Source: Macrocystis pyrifera (Eukaryota > Sar > Phaeophyceae > Laminariales > Laminariaceae). Taken from it: DNA of 64,000 nt. Both the position numbers and the translations under genes were made by a program. Of this stretch, positions 59,601 through 64,000 are shown one piece after another; within the stretch, counting starts at the first letter, position 1; each line of letters opens with the position of its first letter. The stretch is from assembly GCA_031763025.1 (NCBI GenBank), contig JASSKH010000035.1, positions 3,384,320 to 3,448,319 on the forward strand, read 5' to 3'. The notes below the pieces were generated by a model that saw only the letters and a program-made list of their open reading frames with translations, did not search any database and was not told the origin of the DNA.

Positions 59601-62600
59601 AAAACAATGAATCTATAAATAGATGGGGACACGAAACCTCGGGGCACGAACGATATCACCAAGAACAAAGTCACGCTGTACGGTCAGAGTCATCTTGTGA
59701 GGCGAGCACAGCCATTACGGGGGTCCATAGTTAATAGGACCTACGGTACACACAAAAACCTATATATTTTCATATTTTTACTAACAAAATTTGGTCCTAT
59801 TTACTATGGTCCCCCGTAATAGCAAATTTACAGAGACGGCCGCGGCGACGCTACATACTCAGACAGGACAGGGCAGGACACGATACCACAGGGCACACGA
59901 GCCAAAACACACGCCCGTTCATCCCACGCTCGCGATACCACGGTTAGCACCGAACCGCACAGAACGAACTGGCCAAGTCAGCGCCGCCCACCCCTCCTCC
60001 CATGCCCCCCGCAACGCCTGTCCAACTGCCTACCATCACCTGTTCAAGTGCTGTACTAGCTCCGGGTCGTGGTAAGTGCACAAGTCGTGCAGGCGGCGAT
60101 GAGCGTGCACCCACGCTAGGTCCCTCACGGTATGCGTCAACCCTCGTCCCAAGAAGAGGGTGAGGGATCCCACGAGCGGGTAGAGCATCGCAGAAACGGC
60201 GGAGGGGTCGAGGCCCATGGAGAAGAGCGGTCCCACAAGCGCGCACAGGACAGGCTCGTAAGCTTCTGACCGACGGCTGCAGTAGAAAGCCAACACCTGG
60301 CCCGAGAAGCGGGTAGGGTAAGGTGGGGTGGATCGACGACACAGCGGAAACATCAGTAAGGGTCACGCCTCTGGAGTGGAAACGAAGAAAGCAGCAGCAC
60401 CAGCAGCAGCAGCAGCAGTGGTAGGGGCGGCTGCGGCTGCGGCGGCGGCGGCGGCGGCGGCGGCAGCAGCAGGAGCAGCAGCAGCAGCGGGCGACGGTGG
60501 CAGCAGTACTGCAAGCGTTTACTGCAGCAGTGCTGCTGTAGAACAGTTACAGTCAGTTACGGTTCGCCATCGAAAAAAAAAAAACGGTGCATGTATTGAA
60601 CTCTAGGAGTATAAGTACTACCAGTTATTCAAAATACTTACCACCTACAATTCCAGAGTGCACCAGGTATATTTCTACCACATTGCACGCGATATAACAT
60701 ACCAGGACGGGTTTCCGAGCTCATTTTATCCACAGCACTGACGAGGTAAACGCCGAGCGATGTATCTCCTATGATGGACATATATCGACGATACAATTCT
60801 AAAGCCGCCAATATCTGTGTTTGTACGTACCCCCCGTGTTTCCTCGGTAGGAGAGTCAGGTAAAAAAAAAAAAAAACGTCCTCGGGGGGGGGGGGTATAT
60901 TACGTTCGGTATTCACGGTACTGCTCCTCAATATATGTACTACATACTACCACTAAAATCACCACTAATAACAATAATACTGCTGTTGTACCCGCGATGG
61001 TCAAGAGGGGTTGTTACTATTGATACTACTAATACTACTACTACAACCACTACTACCACTACCAATACCACTATCAACAACTACTACGAGCACTACTATT
61101 CATACCATGCGCACTTACTTCACACGAACTGTACCGACGCCTACAACCTCAAGAACGCCTCTTCCCCCATACAGTGCATACCTCTTCGATGTCAACCGCA
61201 AGGGCCTCCGGGTCCCCCTTGACCCCAGCACCACCTCCGCCTTCTCCACCACTGCCACCGCCACCACCACCGCCGCCGCCGTCATCGCACAGGCGTCGCG
61301 CGAGCGCGAGACAATCATTCCTCAAGTCGAGCATGTACGCCACGGTCGCGGCCCCGTCTCGCCGCCTCGCCTCCCTCCACTTCACGAAACCCTTGTCCTC
61401 CGGCCTCCTGCCCAGCCCGAGCAGCAGGCCCCACACCACCGCGCGTATGTCGAGAGGGAGGAAGCCCCCCGTCGCCGCGCACAGGCGTCGCACATAGCCC
61501 ACGTCAGATACAGCTGCGGCAGGTCCTCGTCCGTCCGACCCTCCTGCCCGAGAGGCCATCGATACCGCTCCCTCCTCCTCCCCTGCGCCCTCCTCCGCCC
61601 CCGCCTCCGCTGCCGCCGCCGCGCTGGTGGCGGTCTCGGGCAAAGCTAGCTGGCGTAGGGCGGTAGCAGGGTCCTCGGGCAAGGGCAATAGAACCTCGAC
61701 TTTCTCCTTGCGCACGAAGCACATCTCCCAAGAAGGCGGCGGAGGCATGGCGGGGGAGGGGGACGGTGTGTCAAGCTTACCCTCCTTGACAGCTTCCTCT
61801 AGCCTCTCAGCCGCCGCTGTCACTGCCGCCGATGTACTGCCAGAGGAGGCGTTTTTGGTGCCATCCAATAGGGGGGAACCCAGTGGAACGGAATCCAGGT
61901 GGGAGGAGGGGCTAGAGGCACCCGAGGCACCAGGAGGCCCTCCTGCGGGGAGAGAAGGGGCTGTTCTCTTCGGGCGCAGAGCTAGAGTCTGCCGGAGTCG
62001 AGCCAAGCGCGGGAAAAGTATCGTCGGCGGCCGCTGCTGCTGTTGTTGCTGTTGTTGATGTTGTTGTTCCTTCTGGTACTACTAATAGTGAGGCTGCTGC
62101 TTCTTCTTCTGCTTGCGGCGTCACTGCTGTTGCTGTTGCCTTGCCCTTCTTGTCGTCATCGTACAGGAAGTTCAGGAACTCCCTGTCGTCTCCGCCGGTG
62201 CTTCCACCGGCGACAGGAGCAGGGGAACGTCCCAGCTCCGCCGTCCCCATGGCCTTCGTGTCCGACCTAGCTTGCTGGGCCTCTTCGCTAGAGGCGCCCT
62301 CGCTCGTTGTTCCCTCAGCCGGGTCGGACTTGCCCCCAGTTTGTTCTTTGGATGATGGCAGGAGACCTTCAGTGGCGGCTAGCGGGGCATTCCCAAAAAT
62401 GTCGTCGAAATCGTCGGTGCTGGGAGACACATCGGTGCTGCCACTCGACGCGGGTACTGGGGTGATATCCGTGGTCTTCAACTTGTGCGCGACCTCATCT
62501 CCGGATGGCGCCGCCGGCGCTGGTGCATTGTCTGTGCTGCTGGCGAAGATGTCGTCGAACTCGTCGAGGTTTGTAGTAGCAGAAGACGACGCAACAGCAG

Positions 62601-62679
62601 GCGCAGTTTCGACTGCCTCCGCACCGCTGGGCTCGCTTGGCCCGAATATGTCCTGCAGGCTGTCCACGCGCGAGGCCAT
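38242..62679 (-). CDS. TBC1D23: TBC1D23-like protein: TBC, rhodanese and PH-like C-terminal domains
   Basis: I chained about 17 exons, listed separately, into one 24-kb gene. In order they encode an acidic N-terminus with three (F/Q)D(D)IF motifs, an extended TBC domain, a rhodanese domain, a low-complexity linker and a PH-like C-terminal domain. That architecture is unique to TBC1D23, a trans-Golgi protein that bridges golgin-captured endosomal vesicles to the WASH complex. The TBC domain matches the catalytically dead class: where active Rab-GAPs have IxxDxxR it reads YMLDLRNDC, and in place of the Gln finger it reads VLAFYC. The rhodanese loop reads VCLVGSG and lacks the CRxGxR cysteine loop. 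Most joins agree in phase; exceptions are noted with their exons. Predicted length of about 1,600-1,700 residues is over twice the human protein, owing to Gly/Ser/Ala-rich inserts. The introns are filled with MITEs, a foldback element and minisatellites. Confidence 0.82.
38789..38936 (-). CDS. TBC1D23: TBC1D23-like: exon before the PH-like domain
   Basis: Acceptor TTCATTAG, donor CCGAAG/GTAAAG. Encodes VVDDFLKVPGAKVFSVTKHK and a Ser/Glu-rich tail. The join to the terminal exon (106-nt intron) is in phase. Confidence 0.72.
39306..39765. repeat. Tandem duplication, two ~228-bp units
   Basis: ACATCGATCGACAAA.CCAACGA, ACACCTCGGTCGGTGATA, GTGGCGTGGG and AGACAGACGACAAAAAA recur in the same order at 39306-39535 and 39540-39765. 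Intronic. Confidence 0.88.
40162..40296 (-). CDS. TBC1D23: TBC1D23-like: linker exon
   Basis: 45 codons, phase 0 at both ends, acceptor ATAGCAG, donor ATG/GTGAGT. Encodes TPDSDFEGFDGEHRPH and DKELALLEHRLSGQIK. Confidence 0.75.
40405..40432. repeat. Poly(G) run
   Basis: About 23 G after GGCGCGC, intronic. Confidence 0.9.
40512..40739 (-). CDS. TBC1D23: TBC1D23-like: acidic linker exon
   Basis: 76 codons, phase 0 at both ends; acceptor GATGCAG, donor GCGAG/GTGCGG. Encodes AQAFKAADVAAAFAELRDG and an acidic stretch VLGDEDEDDAGGVFVIGDD, comparable in place to the acidic linker of animal TBC1D23. Confidence 0.7.
40741..40915. repeat. (ATC/ACC)n trinucleotide microsatellite
   Basis: CATCATCATCACCATCACC-type units for ~175 bp, immediately upstream of an exon's acceptor (on the minus strand it is the TGATGATG tract before the CAG). 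Confidence 0.92.
41239..41347 (-). mobile_element. Palindromic MITE copy 6
   Basis: CTAATACTGGGGACCATGG to CTATGGTCTCCCGTAATA; core GGCAAAAACCTATATATT. Confidence 0.86.
41512..41800 (+). repeat. ~290-bp dispersed repeat carrying the LINE 3' module, copy B
   Basis: G-run, TGTACTCGATAGGAGAG, CATGCATGGCCGTAGCC, GTATGACCATAGACC, then the same downstream blocks as the copy at 23.03-23.34 kb through GGTCACTTCCAGAG. The shared open frame (LDLMHGRSRMTIDPRIP...GELHPTKNRL, stop) is also kept. Confidence 0.85.
42170..42340. repeat. 36-bp minisatellite, nearly five units
   Basis: Unit GTGACTCACTCGGACACCG followed by ATTGGGCACCGATTTTA. Units are directly adjacent with no unique spacers. Confidence 0.95.
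42644..42751 (-). mobile_element. Palindromic MITE copy 7
   Basis: AACGGGGGGGCATAGCTAA to TTACTATGCTCCCGCAAC; core ACACACAAAAACCTATACCG. Ends are decayed; joined directly to copy 8. Confidence 0.8.
42752..42867 (+). mobile_element. Palindromic MITE copy 8
   Basis: AGTAAATAGGACCAAATATT to CTATGGCCCCCCGTAATAG, left end truncated at the junction with copy 7. Carries the extra CCAGGTA at about 42818. Confidence 0.85.
43941..44970 (-). CDS. TBC1D23: TBC1D23-like: end of rhodanese domain and low-complexity linker exon
   Basis: Acceptor GCTTGCAG/GGCTTCGCC, donor CGCAAG/GTGCGA. Starts GFAAAHELVMDTVARG, the expected end of the rhodanese-domain exon series. It then passes through poly-Gly, Ser- and Ala-rich stretches with islands VDHAVTACRLCFTQ, DKTSPFFSPKLPLG, SNVFRAAGMFRGMNMGMG, SKFRISFARFGGG and DSGFGSLFRK. 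These islands lie in three different frames, and each change falls at a poly(G) or GGC/CAG run. The exon's length mod 3 agrees with the flanking phases although the internal frames do not. Some of it could be intron. Confidence 0.6.
45250..46220. other. Pyrimidine-rich intron segment
   Basis: Strongly C/T-rich on the plus strand (CTCCTCTCACATCTCG-type) apart from one MITE. No exon seen. Confidence 0.5.
45433..45543 (-). mobile_element. Palindromic MITE copy 9
   Basis: CTATTACGGGGGTCCGTAG to CATGGACCCCCCGTAATAG, full length. Confidence 0.9.
46454..46566 (+). mobile_element. Palindromic MITE copy 10
   Basis: CTAGTTCGGGGGACCATAG to CTATGGTCCCCCGTGAATAG. Confidence 0.88.
47092..47303 (-). CDS. 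TBC1D23: TBC1D23-like: rhodanese domain, third exon
   Basis: Acceptor TACGCAG, encodes SIMPVFEPLRRRAHVCLVGSG, then a Gly/Arg insert, then SYVNTCALFFMKRGFPYVSV and LGG at a GTGAGT donor. The rhodanese active-site loop is replaced by VGSGDG, so no sulfurtransferase activity is expected. The exon ends in a G-run whose length gives phase 2, while the next exon needs phase 0; one more G would fix it. Confidence 0.85.
47721..47836 (+). mobile_element. Palindromic MITE copy 11
   Basis: AATTACGGGGGGGTCCGTA to CCATGGTCCCCCGTAGTAG, with a small CGAAG insertion in the left arm. Confidence 0.87.
48073..48191 (-). mobile_element. Palindromic MITE copy 12
   Basis: CTATTACGGGGGTCCACAG to CTATGGACCCCCGTAATAG, with an extra CCAGGTA at about 48124 in the AT-rich core. 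Confidence 0.9.
48701..48775 (-). CDS. TBC1D23: TBC1D23-like: rhodanese domain, second exon
   Basis: 25 codons, phase 0 at both ends; acceptor CGCTCAG, donor GCGGAG/GTAAGC. Encodes VDAGRFPTAFHLDPSAMDN, matching the AGHLxTAFHLD strand-turn of the TBC1D23 rhodanese domain. Confidence 0.88.
49463..49562. mobile_element. Second MITE-like family, copy 3
   Basis: CTATTACGGCCGGACGCAC, TAGTAATCAGAACCGAAATA, CATACGGGATACATG, ending TTCATCGTGATTTCTGATTA. The terminal AGTAATCAGAA/TTCTGATTAC blocks are inverted repeats. Confidence 0.7.
49605..49714 (+). mobile_element. Palindromic MITE copy 13
   Basis: CTATAACGGGGGACCATAG to CTATGGACCCCCGTGTTAAG. Confidence 0.88.
49880..50215. repeat. GATC-rich dispersed repeat, copy A
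   Basis: ACAGATCATGTACAGATCAT, CATGATCTGTATGATCTG, GCCGGGTGGGAGCCGTA, then repeated GATCTATCTGTAGGT units. Co-linear with 51215-51480. Confidence 0.8.
50460..50520 (-). repeat. LINE 3' module fragment next to poly(C)
   Basis: CATGCATGAGATCGGGTAC, ATCTCTCCTATCGAGCACAC, C-run. A weaker relative lies at 50285-50400. Confidence 0.7.
50538..50819 (-). CDS. TBC1D23: TBC1D23-like: rhodanese domain, first exon
   Basis: 94 codons, phase 0 at both ends; acceptor CGCTGCAG, donor GCGCAG/GTGAGT. Encodes SLPQLCLAVSAKEVVTGV, a Gly-rich insert, then LFFFVVDCRPKAQ. FVVDCRP is the hallmark first strand of the TBC1D23 rhodanese domain. The G-run in this exon keeps frame. Confidence 0.88.
50979..51073 (-). CDS. 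TBC1D23: TBC1D23-like: inter-domain exon
   Basis: Acceptor TTCGGTGCAG, donor CTCAAG/GTAAGG. Encodes AAKGLSHPSLLRVRSMMKN and AGDKLAADLKHLK, a basic helical segment between the TBC and rhodanese domains. Confidence 0.72.
51215..51480. repeat. GATC-rich dispersed repeat, copy B
   Basis: ACAGATCATGTACAGATCAT, GATCTGTATGAT, CTGCCGGGTGGGAGCCGTA and GATCGGTAGATGATCTG in the same order as the copy at 49.88 kb. Confidence 0.8.
51655..51690. repeat. Interstitial telomere-like tract
   Basis: TTAACCCTAAACCCTATAACCC, mixed CCCTAA/CCCTAAA units. Confidence 0.7.
52218..52345. repeat. Degenerate telomere-like tract
   Basis: ACCCTAACCCGG, AACCCAATCCCCAACCCTAG, GTAACCCTAAACCCAACCC and CCCCAACCCGGGCATG, duplicated around CCGAAAACTAG.GA.AAACGCG. 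Confidence 0.65.
52661..52771 (-). mobile_element. Palindromic MITE copy 14
   Basis: CTATTACGGGGGTCCATAG to CTATGGACCCCTGTAAAAG. Confidence 0.89.
53480..53591 (-). CDS. TBC1D23: TBC1D23-like: tentative linker exon
   Basis: Acceptor GACGGTAG (weak pyrimidine tract), donor GGCTG/GTGGGT. Encodes RPVEAGGAHAAGLAEGAGQ and AAAGQAESDPSA. Chosen mainly because it supplies the phase-1 end needed by the next exon. Confidence 0.45.
54092..54711. mobile_element. Foldback element: ~620-bp near-perfect palindrome
   Basis: 54092-54372 is the reverse complement of 54430-54711 with few mismatches (outer ends GTCCCGACGGCAAAGACAC and its inverse). The short centre is itself partly palindromic (GAGCAGGAGGGA / TTCCTCCTTCTCG). 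The two 112-codon open frames, one per strand, are mirror images and not genes. It sits in an intron of the TBC1D23-like gene. Confidence 0.85.
54853..54938 (-). CDS. TBC1D23: TBC1D23-like: exon after the TBC domain
   Basis: Acceptor GCGAGGAG, donor CACGAG/GTGATG. Encodes GDLATPESFRHHLGLIGEI and AEAEHE. TPxSFR is the conserved signature just after the TBC fold in TBC1D23. The preceding intron is only about 68 nt. Confidence 0.7.
55007..55137 (-). CDS. TBC1D23: TBC1D23-like: last TBC-domain exon
   Basis: Acceptor TCTCGTGCAG, donor CGAAG/GTGGGA. Encodes FFLLIAALLRRRDELLAAT, GPHLRLLLAETLS. Joins in phase (Gly split 2/1) to the exon at 59.05 kb across a 3.9-kb intron. Confidence 0.85.
55203..55262 (+). 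repeat. LINE 3' module, short copy
   Basis: GGGGGGGAGGGTGTACTCAT, CATGCATGGCCGTAGTC, GTATGACCATAGACC. Confidence 0.8.
55549..55660 (+). mobile_element. Palindromic MITE copy 15
   Basis: CTACTACGGGGGACCATAG to CTATGGTCCTCCGTAAAAAG. Only about 12 bp from copy 16. Confidence 0.88.
55672..55786 (+). mobile_element. Palindromic MITE copy 16
   Basis: CACTATGGGGAACCATAG to CTATGGTCCCCCGTGATAG, same orientation as copy 15, with the extra CCAGGTA at about 55732 in the same core position as in copy 8. Confidence 0.88.
58000..58109 (-). mobile_element. Palindromic MITE copy 17
   Basis: CTATTACGGGGGTCTATAG to CTATGGTCCCCCGTAATAT. Confidence 0.89.
58640..58990. repeat. Degenerate ~10/20-bp tandem repeat
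   Basis: Units of the form GAACGCTCGATAAAAACGCTC vary over ~300 bp. Intronic, directly 3' of the 59.05-kb exon on the minus strand. Confidence 0.8.
59054..59433 (-). CDS. TBC1D23: TBC1D23-like: TBC-domain exon
   Basis: Acceptor TGCTCCAG, donor CTTCGG/GTGAGA. Encodes MLPGWEMPLPAASVSRAE, a Ser/Ala/Gly insert, then GLGASAPLGCLLPLWDYLL and IRHDKHFG. LLPLWDYLL is a strong TBC helix. It starts in phase 0 while the previous exon ends in phase 2, so a base is off or a tiny exon is missing. Confidence 0.85.
59713..59821 (-). mobile_element. Palindromic MITE copy 18
   Basis: CATTACGGGGGTCCATAG to CTATGGTCCCCCGTAATAG. The left flank CA in place of TA supports TTACGG as the true element end with a TA target site. 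Confidence 0.9.
60040..60296 (-). CDS. TBC1D23: TBC1D23-like: TBC-domain exon with HDPEL motif
   Basis: Acceptor TCGGGCCAG, donor GAACAG/GTGATG. Encodes VLAFYCSRRSEAYEPVL, SMGLDPSAVSAMLYPLV, LHDLCTYHDPELVQHLN. It joins in phase with the 61.18-kb exon (DIEE/VLAFYC), and the junction reproduces the conserved TBC1D23 sequence. Confidence 0.9.
60390..60500. repeat. GCA/GCG trinucleotide tract
   Basis: GCAGCAGCAGCAGCAGTGG then GCGGCGGCGGCGGCGG, intronic. Confidence 0.9.
61018..61110. repeat. (ACT/CTA)n trinucleotide tract
   Basis: ACTACTAATACTACTACTAC with interruptions, intronic. Confidence 0.88.
61182..61942 (-). CDS. TBC1D23: TBC1D23-like: start of TBC domain
   Basis: Acceptor CTCTCCCCGCAG, donor GAAGAG/GTATGC. 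A Pro/Ser/Ala-rich lead is followed by FLPLDIRAVVWGLLLGLG (first TBC motif), AYMLDLRNDCLALARRL, a poly-Gly insert and ALAVDIEE. The residues that carry the Arg finger in active Rab-GAPs are not conserved. Confidence 0.88.
61943..62679 (-). CDS. TBC1D23: TBC1D23-like: first coding exon, acidic N-terminus
   Basis: Start Met at 62679 (MASRVDSLQDIFGPSEP), with in-frame LDEFDDIFASS, DDFDDIFGN and REFLNFLYDDDKKGK. Low-complexity Ala/Ser/Thr sequence follows. The 3' boundary is uncertain: no phase-1 donor lies close to the next exon's acceptor. A donor near 62210 (GCCG/GTGGAA) would fit the phase but would remove the FLNFLYDDD block; alternatively a CAG/CAA repeat length error near 62040-62070 shifts the frame. 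Confidence 0.65.
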
Positions 62680-64000
62680 CTCTGCTGGAAGCTAGCGCTT
62701 CCCCAGCCCAAGACCAAGGCGAGGAGCCGGAGCCAAGTACCTCCTGCCAAAAGAGCCCACCTGGTATGTGATGATGCTCGGAACAGGGGCTCAAATTGAT
62801 GACGGGTCGTATTCTTGGATTCTTCAAACCTCCAAACACTCGGAAGGGTCAGAGGTAGAGGCTGGCAAAACCAGCGCACCAAGGAGAGGATCCTCCTCTC
62901 CAGCTAACGGGCACAGCCTCGTTCCAACGTGAGGAGAGAAGCCGCAGAGACAAGAGTGTACAACCTAGGCAAAAGCCTGAACTTTATCAAAGCCAAGACG
63001 ACCTTATCTCTAGAAACCCCGGGAATTCCGAATATATTTCCCCGCTGTATTTTGCAGGAGTATCCACAGGTCGTCTTTTTTTTTGTTTTTGTGTCACGCA
63101 AAGCGTACCTCCCTACATGTCCCCAGCAAGCAGTGAATCATGCCACACGACACACAGCGGGAAACCACGGAAAGCAGCACCAGCAGCACTAGCAGCAAGT
63201 ATATACCTGGTACGAATGTTTGAGAACCACTCTATATGGTGTCGTGATAGGCTCGCCCCTAGAACATCATCTCCCCAGAGTTCGTCGCTGTTGCATGATG
63301 TTGTGGCAAAAACTACTTGGAATTAGACTCCGATATCTTTGGTATAAGTGCAACCTAACTGGCAGTTTGCGCACGACCTGGGGCAGCAGACCAGTGCTGC
63401 GCGGCGCAATGCCTGCTGTAATACAACTGCTGTACGTACTTACTTGTAATTCCACTACTTATTGCTGTTTGTTGTTGTTCTATATCTGATTCAGTATACA
63501 TATACCCTCTGACAGCAAGCTACCCTGTCTGTGTGGAGTTCTTCTGACGTAAAATTTTCGTCAGACATGTTTGTGTCAGTCCAAACAAACGGATATAGCA
63601 ACCGCCGCGCAGAGCAGCACGGACAGACAGATTGATGAGTCGCGGCATTATACGGTACGGTAGTTCTGTGTACGAGTACCGGTTGATTGTTGTTGTTGTT
63701 GTTGTTGTTGTCTTCACATCAAAATTTAAATCGTCGTTTCTATGTAGCCTCATCAGCACACCCAGTATAGTCAGTGTCCGTCCTAATTCCTCACCCTAGA
63801 CTTCTGTGGTCACAAACTGTGAGACAGAAGAAGACCAAAAACAGGTAGGTATCGATTTTACGATTTTCATTTTACGTTGTCAACTTCCCCCGCGTAGTGA
63901 GGGACGGGGGGGGGGGGGTGCTATCATTATTATTGTTGTTGTTTGGGTTTTTTTCCACTTCCTATTTATGTTCGTTCCAGGTATATGTATATAATAATAT
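62680..64000. other. Upstream of the TBC1D23-like gene; no other gene recognised
   Basis: Should contain the promoter and 5' UTR of the minus-strand gene. Contains one TACCTGGTA (63206) and a (GTT)8 tract (63690-63712). Short open frames lack motifs. Confidence 0.4.

Overview
This window is nuclear DNA of a eukaryote. Its genes are split into many short exons with GT-AG introns, some introns are several kilobases long, and between exons lies dense transposon and low-complexity sequence. No bacterial operons, rRNA genes or intact tRNA genes are visible. The exon/intron style, the protein sequences and a LINE-type reverse-transcriptase remnant suggest a brown alga or related stramenopile. That placement is an inference (about 50-60% sure).

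Layout. 0-15 kb is repeat-rich and gene-poor; it holds one probable coiled-coil hypothetical gene (2.06-3.2 kb, minus), a LINE remnant (7.4-8.1 kb) and a SINE. 15.0-18.5 kb (plus) is an adenosine-deaminase-like (ADAL/N6-methyl-AMP deaminase) gene with all metal and catalytic motifs. 21.0-27.0 kb (minus) holds exons of an unrecognised gene. 28.8-32.6 kb (minus) holds a pleckstrin-homology (PH) domain gene, which may be the 5' part of that same gene. 33.8-36.5 kb is a nested pile of SINEs, a foldback element and a MITE. 38.2-62.7 kb (minus) is one 24-kb gene that I assembled exon by exon: a TBC1D23-like protein (inactive TBC domain, rhodanese domain, C-terminal PH-like domain), whose introns carry most of the repeats on the right half.

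Mobile DNA. A ~112-bp palindromic MITE (ends CTATTACGGGGG, TA target site) occurs about 19 times. A tRNA-derived SINE with A/B boxes and a poly(A) tail occurs about five times. Two foldback elements of ~0.6 kb, LINE 3' modules next to poly(G) runs, several minisatellites and interstitial telomere-like tracts are also present.

Most unusual signals. (1) The 9-mer TACCAGGTA/TACCTGGTA occurs about 22 times, against about 0.5 expected by chance. In four MITE copies (three different sites) it can be seen as a clean 7-bp insertion CCAGGTA at a TA, as a TA-duplicating micro-insertion or transposon footprint would look. (2) In at least three conserved protein domains the reading frame changes exactly at a coding poly(G/C) run, pointing to homopolymer-length error or true length instability.

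Exon boundaries were called by eye from splice sites, reading-frame phase and remembered protein families; treat them as good to a few bases, and the unresolved phase joins as open.
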